DNA of 18,134 bases from positions 1-18,134 of the forward strand of contig QZJA01000004.1 of the NCBI GenBank assembly GCA_003599205.1, given 5' to 3'. Position numbers and translations under genes: made by a program. Of this stretch, positions 7,795-15,175 are shown piece after piece. The notes under the pieces were generated by a model. It was not told where the DNA came from and ran no database searches. It saw nothing but the letters and a program-made list of their open reading frames with translations. Each line of letters opens with the position of its first letter. The stretch's first letter is position 1. The stretch is from Candidatus Parcubacteria bacterium. Lineage in GTDB: Bacteria > Patescibacteriota > Patescibacteriia > UBA1558 > GWA2-36-10.

Positions 7795-8184
7795 TTACCA
7801 AATTTCACACATTAATTCACCGCCAATATTTTGACGTTTAGCTTCCTGGCTAGTCATTATTCCTTTTGAAGTAGAAATAATAGCTGTGCCATAGCCGTTC
7901 AAAACATAAGGCATTTCTTTGCTAGCGACATAGATTCTCTGGCCAGGACTAGAAATACGCTTAATATGACGAATAACTGGACCTTTGTCGTTGTACTTTA
8001 GAGCAATATAAATAACATCAAAATTACCTTGTTTGATTTTTTCCGCTTTAGCAACGTATTTCTCCTGCTCCAAAAGTTGAGCAACGCTAAACTTTAGTTT
8101 AGAAAATGGCAAAACAATCTCTGGCTTTTTTACTGCCACAGCGTTGCGAATTCTAGTTAGCATGTCTGCAATAGGGTCTGTCAT
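7795..8184 (-). CDS. rpsH: 30S ribosomal protein S8
   Basis: S8 binds the central domain of 16S rRNA and, in E. coli, represses its own operon; whether that holds here cannot be seen. The 129-residue protein starts with the signature MTDPIADMLTRIRNA. It ends with the conserved RNA-binding segment NGYGTAIISTSKGIM followed by NIGGELMCEIW. The 45-nt gap before it, after rpsZ, is one of the longest in the r-protein run. That gap contains a repeated AAATTATAA but no recognisable SD. Confidence 0.96.
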   Translation of the reverse strand: MTDPIADMLTRIRNAVAVKKPEIVLPFSKLKFSVAQLLEQEKYVAKAEKIKQGNFDVIYIALKYNDKGPVIRHIKRISSPGQRIYVASKEMPYVLNGYGTAIISTSKGIMTSQEAKRQNIGGELMCEIW

Positions 8185-8229
8185 AATTTATTTTAACTTC
8201 TTTATAATTTATAATTTATTTTAAGTAAA

Positions 8230-8415
8230 TTACCAACTTGATTTTGTGACTCCAGGAACCTCTCCCTTGTCTGCCAATTCTCTAAAACAGATACGGCATA
8301 AATCGAAACGACGCATGTATGATCTTTGTTTACCACAACGCCAACATCGGTGTACTTTTCTGGTAGAGTACTTTGGAGTTCTCTTTGATTTTGCAATTTG
8401 TGCTGTTGTTGCCAT
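8230..8415 (-). CDS. rpsZ: 30S ribosomal protein S14, zinc-binding type
   Basis: This 61-residue S14 is the short zinc form, with two CxxC knuckles at C24-C27 (CWRC) and C40-C43 (CRIC). The C-terminus, RELADKGEVPGVTKSSW, is the standard ending. It replaces the longer zinc-free S14 found in E. coli. It starts 2 nt after rplE and keeps the usual rplE-rpsN-rpsH order. A different reading frame across the same bases on the same strand (8202-8396) is not a gene. Confidence 0.96.
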   Translation of the reverse strand: MATTAQIAKSKRTPKYSTRKVHRCWRCGKQRSYMRRFDLCRICFRELADKGEVPGVTKSSW

Positions 8416-8417
8416 AC

Positions 8418-8978
8418 TTATTTCTTAGTTTGGTTATCTTTTTTAAAAGGAAATCCAAGTCCTTTGAGTAAAGCTAAAGTTGATTTATTGTCTTTAGCTG
8501 AAGTAACTAAAGTTACTTCTAACCCGTGAACTTTATCTACGTCATCCATACCGATTTCCGGGAAAACAACATGTTCTTTGAATCCCATAGTATAATTACC
8601 ATTATTGTCAAAACCCTTCTTAGGATTCAAGCCATAAAAGTCCCTAAATCTAGGAATAGTTGAATTGACTAATCGATCAAGAAAATCGTACATCATCTTG
8701 CCACGTAAAGTGACCTTGGTGCCAATTACCATGCCTTGTCTGATTTTGAAATTAGAAATAGCCTTTCTAGCTTTTATTTCAACTGGCTTTTGTCCAGAGA
8801 TTCTCTCCAAGATTGATTTGGCTATCTCCACCCATTGCTTGTCCTGAGTAGCGCGACCAACACCAATATTAATGACCACCTTCTCAACTTTGGGAACAGC
8901 CATGATATTGGTAAGACCAAGCTCATCTTTAAGCTTTGCTCTTATTTCTTTTTTATACTTGTCTGCTAATTTAATCAT
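8418..8978 (-). CDS. rplE: 50S ribosomal protein L5
   Basis: L5 binds 5S rRNA and contacts P-site tRNA through the central protuberance. The 186-residue protein shows the conserved MAVPKVEKVVINIGVGRA (26-43), the KARKAISNFKIRQG segment, RGKMMYDFLDRLVNSTIPRF and GNYTMGFKEHVVFPEI. Length is typical. It begins 24 nt after rplX. Confidence 0.96.
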   Translation of the reverse strand: MIKLADKYKKEIRAKLKDELGLTNIMAVPKVEKVVINIGVGRATQDKQWVEIAKSILERISGQKPVEIKARKAISNFKIRQGMVIGTKVTLRGKMMYDFLDRLVNSTIPRFRDFYGLNPKKGFDNNGNYTMGFKEHVVFPEIGMDDVDKVHGLEVTLVTSAKDNKSTLALLKGLGFPFKKDNQTKK

Positions 8979-9002
8979 ATTTGTACTGAATTTATTGAAG
9001 TG

Positions 9003-9338
9003 TTAGTCAATTACTTCGTTACATTTTTTACAAAATCTAGCCCGCTGAACTTTTTTGGGATCAGCTGGAGATTTGGTTACTCTTATACCTAAGCGTGATT
9101 CTTTACTACACTTAGGGCAGATAACTACCACATTACTAGAATTGATAGGACCGTTGAATTGGACTCTTTGTCCTTTTTCTCCGCTCTTTCTAGACTTGAT
9201 GTGCTTATACATCACATTTACACCTTCGACTACTACCTTGTCATCTTGAGGCATAACTTGAATAACCTTACCAGTTTTACCTTTGTCTTTGCCGGCGGTT
9301 ACCTTTACTTTATCATTTATCTTGATCTTGATTTTCAT
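9003..9338 (-). CDS. rplX: 50S ribosomal protein L24
   Basis: L24 starts 50S assembly and lies at the exit-tunnel rim. I choose the ATG at 9338, giving 111 residues beginning MKIKIKINDKVKV. An in-frame ATG at 9371 would add eleven residues unlike the family and overlap rplN by 29 nt. A GGAGGT Shine-Dalgarno lies inside the end of rplN, about 11 nt before the chosen start. The KOW motif spans about residues 10-34 (VKVTAGKDKGKTGKVIQV). A C-terminal zinc-ribbon pair is complete: CPKC (74-77) and CKKC (103-106). Confidence 0.94.
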   Translation of the reverse strand: MKIKIKINDKVKVTAGKDKGKTGKVIQVMPQDDKVVVEGVNVMYKHIKSRKSGEKGQRVQFNGPINSSNVVVICPKCSKESRLGIRVTKSPADPKKVQRARFCKKCNEVID

Positions 9339-9342
9339 ATGT

Positions 9343-9714
9343 TTATAATACCTCCGGTGCCAAAGATACAATCTTGTTGTAGCCTTTAGCTCTTAATTCT
9401 CTGGCAACTGGACCAAATATACGTGTACCTTTAATTTCTTTATTTTTCTTATCAACAATAACTACGGCATTATCATCAAAGCGTATATAAGTACCATTTG
9501 GTCTTCTGGTCTCTTTCTTTTGTCTAACAATTACTGCGTGCAAAACCTGACCCTTTTTTACAGCGGCATGTGGCTGGGCACTTTTTACAGCAATTGTGAT
9601 AATATCACCAACACGTGCATATCTTTTTTTATAACCACCTAAAACCCTGATGCACTGTACTAATTTGGCACCAGAATTATCGGCAACTTTTAACATGGTT
9701 CTGTGTTGAATCAT
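9343..9714 (-). CDS. rplN: 50S ribosomal protein L14
   Basis: L14 helps form the intersubunit bridge with 16S rRNA and is the docking site of silencing factor RsfS. The 123-residue protein is collinear with the family: MIQHRTMLKVADNSGAKLVQ at the start, the KKRYARVGDIITIAVK strand region, VIVRQKKETRRPNGTYIRFD, and the GTRIFGPVARELRAKGYNKI end. A probable Shine-Dalgarno (AAGGA, 9 nt upstream) precedes the ATG, unlike most neighbours. It follows rpsQ by 12 nt. Confidence 0.97.
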   Translation of the reverse strand: MIQHRTMLKVADNSGAKLVQCIRVLGGYKKRYARVGDIITIAVKSAQPHAAVKKGQVLHAVIVRQKKETRRPNGTYIRFDDNAVVIVDKKNKEIKGTRIFGPVARELRAKGYNKIVSLAPEVL

Positions 9715-9726
9715 ATACTTTTATCC

Positions 9727-9972
9727 TTATTTTACCTTCTTAACAACTCTCCATCTCTTATCTTTGGAAAGAGGGCGGCATTCTTCAATAATAACAACAT
9801 CGCCTACTTGATACTGATTTTTTTCATCATGAGCTTTATACTTCTTTGATGATTTGTATCGCTTCTTATATTTAGGGTGAATTTTGACACTGGTAATAAG
9901 AACGACTACTGTTTTGTCCATTTTGTCGCTGACTACCTCACCCTCAAATTTTCTTTTAATTACTTCTGACAT
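9727..9972 (-). CDS. rpsQ: 30S ribosomal protein S17
   Basis: S17 is a small OB-fold protein that binds the 5' domain of 16S rRNA. The 81-residue sequence has FEGEVVSDKMDKTVVVLIT and KIHPKYKKRYKSSKKYKAHD, the extended basic loop. It ends with the VGDVVIIEECRPLSKDKRWR signature. Length and position, between rpmC and rplN, are standard. Confidence 0.96.
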   Translation of the reverse strand: MSEVIKRKFEGEVVSDKMDKTVVVLITSVKIHPKYKKRYKSSKKYKAHDEKNQYQVGDVVIIEECRPLSKDKRWRVVKKVK

Positions 9973-9983
9973 TTTATCTTAAA

Positions 9984-10193
9984 TTATTTTGATTTATTTT
10001 CTGATTCTTTCCTTTTCTCATTCAATACAGTCAAAACTTTAGCGATCTCTTTTTTGTTTGCTCGCAAATTACGAACCGCTTTGAGCTGATTATTAGCAAT
10101 AGAAAATCTAAGATCGCGAGACTTAGTTCTAAGTTCGGTCAAAGTTTCGGTCAATTTAGCAATATCCAATTTTTTGATTTCTGTGATTTTCAT
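9984..10193 (-). CDS. rpmC: 50S ribosomal protein L29
   Basis: L29 is a small helical-hairpin protein at the tunnel exit, next to L23. The 69-residue sequence shows two long helices: residues about 5-30 with LTETLTELRTKSRDLRF, and about 40-65 with AVRNLRANKKEIAKVLTVLN. The second carries the conserved R-x-x-R/K-I-A pattern. It starts 2 nt after rplP, as is usual. Confidence 0.94.
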   Translation of the reverse strand: MKITEIKKLDIAKLTETLTELRTKSRDLRFSIANNQLKAVRNLRANKKEIAKVLTVLNEKRKESENKSK

Positions 10194-10195
10194 AT

Positions 10196-10612
10196 TTATG
10201 ACAATTCTTTACTTACAAATTTGGTTTTGACAGGTAATTTGTACCCAGCCAATTGCATTGATCGCTTAGCTGATTCCAAATCAACACCCCTCATTTCAAA
10301 TAATACTGTACCCGGTTTAACAACAGCTATATAATGATCAACTGCACCCTTACCTTTACCCATAGGCATTTCGTTCCCTTTGGCAGTAATAGGCTTGTCT
10401 GGGAAAATACGAATAAATACTTCGCCACCGCGTTGAATATGACCAACAATAGCACGACGAGCTGACTCAATCTGACGAGCAGAAATCCAACCGGCCTGCA
10501 AGCTTTTTAGGCCATATTCGCCAAAGCTAACCTTGGCCATGCGAGTAGCTTTACCCTTGACTTGGTCGCCTCTATGCCATTTTCGATGTTTTACTTTCTT
10601 TGGTGCTAACAT
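10196..10612 (-). CDS. rplP: 50S ribosomal protein L16
   Basis: L16 sits by the A-site tRNA elbow and supports the peptidyl-transferase region. The 138-residue protein aligns throughout: MLAPKKVKHRKWHRG at the start, FGEYGLKSLQAGWISARQIE, the FIRIFPDKPIT strand, MGKGKGAVDHYIAV and the KLPVKTKFV end. The residue before MGKGKG is Pro83, where E. coli has Arg81 (hydroxylated by RoxA/YcfD). The gene follows rpsC by 27 nt and has no Shine-Dalgarno. Confidence 0.96.
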   Translation of the reverse strand: MLAPKKVKHRKWHRGDQVKGKATRMAKVSFGEYGLKSLQAGWISARQIESARRAIVGHIQRGGEVFIRIFPDKPITAKGNEMPMGKGKGAVDHYIAVVKPGTVLFEMRGVDLESAKRSMQLAGYKLPVKTKFVSKELS

Positions 10613-10639
10613 ATTTAAAAATTATTTCTTTTTAACAGT

Positions 10640-11389
10640 TTATTTTTTTGCTTTAGGTGCTGGTTTCCCAACTGGTTGAAATTCCAATTTTTCTTTAGAA
10701 AAAAGTTTGACACTCTTCTGTGGCACTCTGGCCTTTTTCTCTTCTTTTAACTTTTTATCAAAATATTCACCTTTATAAATCCACACTTTTACACCGATAG
10801 CGCCATACATTGTCCTGGCTACACCACGAGTATAATCAATATTAGCGCGAATTGTCTGAAGAGGAATTTTTCCTTCGGTCAATTTTTCTCGGCGGGCAAT
10901 ATCAGCGCCATTTAAACGGCCAGAAACCAAAATCTTTACTCCTTTACCGCCAGCCTTCATTACTTTATCAATGTTTTGTTTCATCACACGACGATAAGGA
11001 ATACGTTTTTCCAAATCTTCTTTGATACTTTCCAAAATAACATTAGCTGATAAGCCTGGTACTGAAACTTCTGTAATATTAATAGCTAATTTTGTATTTT
11101 TATCTAAAAAATTCTTACTTATTTTCTTTTTCAATTCTTCAATTCCAGCGCCACCACGACCAATGATAAGACCTGGTTTGGCAGCAGTAATATTTATTTT
11201 AATTTCACCTCTGCTTCTCTCTATTTCTACTTTATCAATAGCTGCTTCGTGGAGTTCTTTATTTATAAATTTACGGATAGAAATGTCTTGCTCTAAAAAT
11301 TTGGCAAAATCACGGCCTGAAAACCAACGAGATCTCCACTTCTCGCTCATGCCTAATCTAAATACTCTTGGATTTACTTTCTTACCCAT
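10640..11389 (-). CDS. rpsC: 30S ribosomal protein S3
   Basis: S3 lines the mRNA entry tunnel and contributes to helicase activity. The 249-residue protein begins MGKKVNPRVFRLGMSEKW. It has a KH domain with the GxxG loop GRGG (77-80), and the C-terminal domain signature GRLNGADIARREKL plus IPLQTIRANIDY. A basic tail (about 213-249, ending VGKPAPKAKK) is a little longer than in E. coli (233 residues). It starts 1 nt after the rplV stop. Confidence 0.97.
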   Translation of the reverse strand: MGKKVNPRVFRLGMSEKWRSRWFSGRDFAKFLEQDISIRKFINKELHEAAIDKVEIERSRGEIKINITAAKPGLIIGRGGAGIEELKKKISKNFLDKNTKLAINITEVSVPGLSANVILESIKEDLEKRIPYRRVMKQNIDKVMKAGGKGVKILVSGRLNGADIARREKLTEGKIPLQTIRANIDYTRGVARTMYGAIGVKVWIYKGEYFDKKLKEEKKARVPQKSVKLFSKEKLEFQPVGKPAPKAKK

Positions 11390-11390
11390 A

Positions 11391-11954
11391 TTATTTATTA
11401 TCTTTTTTTACTTTATCTTTTTTTGCTTCGGCTTTTTCTTCTTTTTTATTCCCTCGACTATGCTCGGGACCTTCGGCTTTCTTTACTTCTTTCTTCTTAT
11501 CGGTTTTTTTGGTAGTAGCTTTCTTTTCGGTCTTGGCTACAGCTGGTTTATCTTTTTTTGTAAGATCTACTGTTTCTACTTCGGCTTTTTTCTTGTCACG
11601 AAGAACTGCTTTTACGCCTTCTTTAACAGTCAAAGAAATCTCCACATGACTTGATCTCTTGCGGAAAGGATGAGCACGGCCGAAAGCAGCTGGACGCCAA
11701 CGTTTGATATCCATAGCTTTATTGACGATGACACTTTTGATAATCAAATCCTCTGCTTTGACATTGTCATATCTATCAATAACATTAGCCACAGCGCTCT
11801 TGAGCAGTTTTTCCAAAACTGGAGCTGACTTTTTATTGATGACTGGTAATTTGTCCAAAGCTGAAGGCACGGCCAAGCCACGGATAGCACCAGCGACCAG
11901 AGCCATCTTCTTTGAAGAAATTCTTATACTTTTCAATTTTGCTTTGACTTCCAT
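11391..11954 (-). CDS. rplV: 50S ribosomal protein L22 with long charged C-terminal tail
   Basis: L22 lines the nascent-peptide tunnel. The core (about 1-112) is complete: KSIRISSKKMALVAGAIRG (8-26) and the tunnel beta-hairpin region RWRPAAFGRAHPFRKR (85-100), followed by SSHVEISLTV. Family members are usually about 110-120 residues; this one has 187. Residues about 115-187 form a Lys/Glu/Ala-rich low-complexity tail. Codons for GPEHSRGN (162-169) overlap a 20-bp sequence with TCCC/GGGA ends that looks like an inserted short repeat. It lies 5 nt after rpsS. Confidence 0.95.
   Translation of the reverse strand: MEVKAKLKSIRISSKKMALVAGAIRGLAVPSALDKLPVINKKSAPVLEKLLKSAVANVIDRYDNVKAEDLIIKSVIVNKAMDIKRWRPAAFGRAHPFRKRSSHVEISLTVKEGVKAVLRDKKKAEVETVDLTKKDKPAVAKTEKKATTKKTDKKKEVKKAEGPEHSRGNKKEEKAEAKKDKVKKDNK
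11450..11469. repeat. 20-bp repeat-like element inside the rplV tail
   Basis: The plus-strand bases run from TCCCTCGAC to GCTCGGGA, with short inverted ends (TCCC/GGGA). They interrupt the A/T- and Lys-codon-rich tail of rplV and stand out for their G+C content. From memory, similar CCCTCGACT...GCTC-type short sequences are dispersed in many bacterial genomes, including Patescibacteria, usually between genes. Only one copy is visible in this window, so repeat status is unproven. Confidence 0.35.
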
Positions 11955-11959
11955 ATTGT

Positions 11960-12244
11960 TTATTTATCTTTAGCCTGAGATTTGGCCATTTTACCACCAT
12001 GAGAAACAAATTTTCTAGTTGGTGAAAATTCACCCAAACGATGTCCGACCATATTTTCTACTACATAAACATTTACATGATCTTTACCGTTGTGCACACC
12101 AAAAGTAAAACCAACCATCTCTGGAGTAATAACAGATGACCTTGACCAAGTTTTGACAACCCTGCCATCTTCAGGCTTCAGGTTAGAAACTTTTTTCAAT
12201 AACTTGGGATCAGTAAATGGACCTTTTTTTAAACTTCTTGACAT
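11960..12244 (-). CDS. rpsS: 30S ribosomal protein S19
   Basis: S19 lies in the head of the 30S subunit and contacts A-site tRNA. The 94-residue sequence is canonical: MSRSLKKGPF at the start, WSRSSVITPEMVGFTFGVHN in the middle, and VVENMVGHRLGEFSPTRKF then GGKMAKSQAKDK at the end. It sits in the normal rplB-rpsS-rplV order, 12 nt after rplB. Confidence 0.97.
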   Translation of the reverse strand: MSRSLKKGPFTDPKLLKKVSNLKPEDGRVVKTWSRSSVITPEMVGFTFGVHNGKDHVNVYVVENMVGHRLGEFSPTRKFVSHGGKMAKSQAKDK

Positions 12245-12256
12245 AATTATTTGAAA

Positions 12257-13105
12257 TTATTTTCTCTTAGTTCTTGATGGACGACGTTTGATGATCAAAC
12301 TATTGCTTTGCTTAGTCCTCTTTCTGGTCTTGACACCATAAGCTGGTTTGCCAGTGTAGGTCTTTGGATGTTTCATACCAATAGGGTTGTGACCTTCACC
12401 ACCACCATGAGGATGATCTACTGGATTCATCACCTTACCACGGACACTTGGCCTAATACCCATATGTCTTTTGCGGCCGGCTTTACCAAATCTTACATTT
12501 CTATATTCTGAATTACTAGGTGTACCGATAGTAGCCATACAATTATCCAATACCAATCTGAATTCTCCGCTTGGCATCTTGAGCTGAGCCTTGCCGTCAG
12601 CTAGAGCCATTAAAGTCAGAAAATTACCAGCTGATCGAGCCATTTGGCCACCTTTGCCAGGAGTAAGCTCAACATTATGTATTTCTGTACCAGTTGGGAT
12701 ATGTTTGAGTGGCATATTATAACCAGGCTTTACACTCAATCTATTTTGTGAAGAAATTACTTTATCACCAACTTTCAAACCTTCTGGAGCTAAAATATAA
12801 CGACGTTCACCATCAATATAAACGACCAATGCTAAATTAGCATTTCTGTTAGGATCATACTCAATCGCTTCTACCTTACCTACAACATCAAATTTATTAC
12901 GTTTGAAATCAATAATTCTAATGAATCTCTTGGCGCCGCCGCCTTTGTGTCGGACAGTTATTTTGCCCTGAGCATTACGACCAGAATTTTGCTTTCTTTT
13001 CATCAGCAAAGATTTCTCGGGCCTCTTTTTGCTCAAGCTTTTGTTGACCAAAACGCTAGTCTCACGACGAGCTGGTGTAGTTGGTTTGTATACTTTGATT
13101 GCCAT
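12257..13105 (-). CDS. rplB: 50S ribosomal protein L2
   Basis: L2 is a core 23S-binding protein needed for subunit joining and peptidyl-transferase assembly. The 282-residue sequence has the N-terminal KGGGAKRFIRIIDFKR region (54-69), an EYDPNRNANLALVVYIDGE strand set and the ELTPGKGGQMARSAG loop. The C-terminal signature is MNPVDHPHGGGEGHNPIG (226-243). His231 matches the functionally important E. coli His229. It starts 9 nt after rplW. Confidence 0.97.
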   Translation of the reverse strand: MAIKVYKPTTPARRETSVLVNKSLSKKRPEKSLLMKRKQNSGRNAQGKITVRHKGGGAKRFIRIIDFKRNKFDVVGKVEAIEYDPNRNANLALVVYIDGERRYILAPEGLKVGDKVISSQNRLSVKPGYNMPLKHIPTGTEIHNVELTPGKGGQMARSAGNFLTLMALADGKAQLKMPSGEFRLVLDNCMATIGTPSNSEYRNVRFGKAGRKRHMGIRPSVRGKVMNPVDHPHGGGEGHNPIGMKHPKTYTGKPAYGVKTRKRTKQSNSLIIKRRPSRTKRK

Positions 13106-13114
13106 ATCTGATTA

Positions 13115-13603
13115 TTAAATACCTTCGTAAAGTTTAATGCTGTCACCTTTTTTCAAAGTAACAACTGCTTTTTTAATATTTTTTGTTTTGCCAACACGAC
13201 GACCAAAACGGACAGTCTTTCCGCCTTGATTCAAAATGTTGACTGCTTTTGGCACAACACCATAGACTTCCAAAATTGCTTTTTTGACTTCAACTTTATT
13301 GGCTTTATCAGCAACTTCAAAAACATATTTATTTTGTGAAGCGCTAATAGTAGCTTTTTCAGAAATAACTGGTTTTAGTAATATTCGATAAGCATCGCCC
13401 GGTCGAGATTGATTTCTCTGACCAACAGCTTTCTTACTCACCTTTTTTACAGCCACTCTTTTTTCTACTGAAGTTGTCTGTTTCTTTACTGGACTCTTTT
13501 TTTCTTTCTCGACTTTAGTATCATTATCAACCTTAACATCAACTGCTTTATCGGTAGTTGTCTTTTGGTCTTCTGCTTGTTTTTTCTTTGTAAATAAACC
13601 CAT
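13115..13603 (-). CDS. rplW: 50S ribosomal protein L23 with long N-terminal extension
   Basis: L23 surrounds the tunnel exit and is the docking site for trigger factor and SRP. The conserved domain covers residues about 72-162: ILLKPVISEKATISASQNKY (74-93), VKKAILEVYGVVPKAVNIL and KTVRFGRRVGKTKNIKKA. Typical proteins have about 95-100 residues; this one has 162. Residues 1-70 are a Lys/Val/Thr/Asp-rich tail. No other in-frame Met exists, and the ATG is 3 nt after the rplD stop, so the extension is very probably translated. Confidence 0.95.
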   Translation of the reverse strand: MGLFTKKKQAEDQKTTTDKAVDVKVDNDTKVEKEKKSPVKKQTTSVEKRVAVKKVSKKAVGQRNQSRPGDAYRILLKPVISEKATISASQNKYVFEVADKANKVEVKKAILEVYGVVPKAVNILNQGGKTVRFGRRVGKTKNIKKAVVTLKKGDSIKLYEGI

Positions 13604-13606
13604 ATA

Positions 13607-14242
13607 TTATGAATAATATTCTTTAACTTTATTTAACAAATCCTTGTTGATAAAAAGATATTCGTTTTTCAAAATGTCCAAAATATTCAAACTATTGTAA
13701 CCAATAGTACCAACCTTGGTCATATTTTTAGCTGCTCTGACAATATTTTCTTCTGAATTTTTGGTAACAATCAAAGTGCTTTTGCCTTTGCTGGGGAATT
13801 TATCCAAAACATTTTTCAAAGACTTTGTCTTACCTTCTGGCAACTGGTAGCTGTCAACTAAAATCAATCTATCAGAAGCGACTTTGTCGCTAAGCACCAT
13901 GGTCAAAACTTTCTTTTTCAACTTTTTGTTTATTTTTACAGAAAAATTTCTAGCACTAGTAGGACCAAAGGTAATACCACCACCGACCCAGAGTGGAGAA
14001 CGGATAGAGCCATGACGAGCACGGCCAGTACCTTTTTGATTCCAAGGTTTCTTACCACCACCACGGACTTCAGATCGGCCCTTAGTATGAGCCAAAACTT
14101 CTCTGGCATTCTTTTGCTGAGAGCTCACTAAATCCTGAACTAACTTTGGCTTTACTTCTACGCCAAAAAGCTTCGGGTCTAATTTTTCAACACCGATCTC
14201 TTTGCCGGCAAAATCATATAATTTTACGTTTATATCTGCCAT
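13607..14242 (-). CDS. rplD: 50S ribosomal protein L4
   Basis: L4 contributes an extended loop to the exit tunnel; in gamma-proteobacteria it also regulates the S10 operon. The 211-residue protein has the loop signature TKGRSEVRGGGKKPWNQKG (53-71), GTGRARHGSIRSPLWVGGG and the C-terminal Rossmann-like domain ending NKDLLNKVKEYYS. It starts 2 nt after rplC, with no Shine-Dalgarno. Confidence 0.96.
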   Translation of the reverse strand: MADINVKLYDFAGKEIGVEKLDPKLFGVEVKPKLVQDLVSSQQKNAREVLAHTKGRSEVRGGGKKPWNQKGTGRARHGSIRSPLWVGGGITFGPTSARNFSVKINKKLKKKVLTMVLSDKVASDRLILVDSYQLPEGKTKSLKNVLDKFPSKGKSTLIVTKNSEENIVRAAKNMTKVGTIGYNSLNILDILKNEYLFINKDLLNKVKEYYS

Positions 14243-14244
14243 AA

Positions 14245-15042
14245 TTATTTCTTATCTTCTTTAACTTTTTCCTCTTCTACTTCGCTTGGGATATTTGATT
14301 CTTTATCTTTAACCTCTGTTTCTTCTTTAACTTCTACTGGCGTTTCTTCTTTTGCTTCTACCTCGGTCTTTACTTCTTCAACTTTTGTCTCAGCCTCTAC
14401 TGGTACATCTTTTTTAGCTTCAACAAAATTAATCTCACCACCAGTCACCAAAATAACAAAACTATTGCGAGCACCAGGAACAGCACCTTTGACGTAAAGC
14501 AAATTTTTCTCAGCATCAATCTTGATCAATTCTAGATTATCAACTGTGACATTATCACCACCCATACGTCCGGCCATACGAAGACCCTTGAAAACTCTAG
14601 CTGCATCAGTAGCACCGATACTTCCCGGCATCCTCAATTGATCTTTGTGACCATGACTAGCTGGTGAACCATGAAAACCATGACGTTTTACTACACCCTG
14701 AAAACCTTTACCTTTAGAAGTAGCCGTCACTTTCAATTTATCACCTACCGCAAAAGTACTAACATCAAAAACTTTGCCTTTGGCAAAAGCTTGGGTATTC
14801 TCAACTCTAAACTCTTTCAGGTATCTAAAATTATCAAATCCTTTTAAATGACCTGCCAGAGGTTTATTTGTCCTTTTTTTGTTGCCAAAACCAACCTGAA
14901 CAGCTGAGTAGCCGTCTTTCTCGCCTTTGATCTGAGTCACAGTACAAGGACCAGCTTCCACTACGGTTACTGGCACTACTCTACCGTCCTCGGCAAAGAT
15001 CTGGGTCATATGCAACTTTTTTCCTAAAATAAACTTGGCCAT
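14245..15042 (-). CDS. rplC: 50S ribosomal protein L3 with acidic C-terminal tail
   Basis: L3 nucleates 50S assembly and reaches the peptidyl-transferase centre with its central loop. Residues 1-205 carry the family features: KFILGKKLHMTQIFAEDG, KGKGFQGVVKRHGFHGSPAS (110-129), GHKDQLRMPGSIGATDAARV (131-150) and GRMGGDNVTVDNL. Residues about 207-265 form an added Glu/Val/Lys tail, making the protein longer than the usual 205-215. It is the first gene after the 284-nt spacer and has no Shine-Dalgarno; the rplC-rplD gap is 2 nt. Confidence 0.95.
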   Translation of the reverse strand: MAKFILGKKLHMTQIFAEDGRVVPVTVVEAGPCTVTQIKGEKDGYSAVQVGFGNKKRTNKPLAGHLKGFDNFRYLKEFRVENTQAFAKGKVFDVSTFAVGDKLKVTATSKGKGFQGVVKRHGFHGSPASHGHKDQLRMPGSIGATDAARVFKGLRMAGRMGGDNVTVDNLELIKIDAEKNLLYVKGAVPGARNSFVILVTGGEINFVEAKKDVPVEAETKVEEVKTEVEAKEETPVEVKEETEVKDKESNIPSEVEEEKVKEDKK

Positions 15043-15051
15043 ATTACTGAT

Positions 15052-15067
15052 TATTATTTAACCCCGC
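15052..15067. repeat. 16-bp direct repeat, copy next to rplC
   Basis: This is the second exact copy of TATTATTTAACCCCGC, 648 bp from the first. Here the associated hairpin is shorter (CCCGC, loop AUU, GCGGG; 15063-15075). It ends close to the rplC start codon, 20 nt before the ATG in the transcript. Confidence 0.7.
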
Positions 15068-15105
15068 AATGCGGGATTACCCTTTTTAATATTAATTATG
15101 TGGGT

Positions 15106-15158
15106 AAAAAAATCGCGACTCTGTTCTCAAAAATATTTTTCAGGACAAAATCGCGATT
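15106..15158 (-). terminator. Possible intrinsic terminator half of the rplC leader
   Basis: In the minus-strand transcript AAUCGCGA (15158-15151) can pair perfectly with UCGCGAUU (15118-15111), directly followed by five more U residues (15110-15106). The 32-nt loop holds its own palindrome AAAAATATTTTT. The same left arm is also needed for pairing with the upstream GGACAAAAAGTCGC arm (15222-15209), so the two folds exclude each other. The stem is only eight pairs, so termination is unlikely to be complete. Confidence 0.4.
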
Positions 15159-15175
15159 ACTAGCAATTGCTAGTA
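15158..15175. repeat. 18-bp perfect palindrome in the rplC leader
   Basis: The bases TACTAGCAATTGCTAGTA read the same on both strands. It lies between the two arms of the longer A-B stem and would form a hairpin within it, or a dimeric protein-binding site in DNA. A perfect 18-bp palindrome is much longer than expected by chance in a 284-nt spacer. Confidence 0.6.

Noticed and set aside
7785..7808. Upstream ATG extending L6 by eight residues
   Set aside because: It would overlap rpsH, and the family starts at MSRIGK, encoded from 7784.
8202..8396. 64-codon minus-strand frame overlapping rpsZ
   Set aside because: The rpsZ frame over the same bases encodes a complete zinc-type S14; this one has no recognisable features.
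9339..9371. Upstream ATG extending L24 by eleven residues
   Set aside because: It would lie inside rplN and add residues unlike the family; a GGAGGT site fits the ATG at 9338.
11022..11654. 210-codon plus-strand open frame
   Set aside because: It lies wholly antisense to rpsC and rplV and has a low-complexity Phe/Ser composition, as expected from reading Lys-rich codons backwards.
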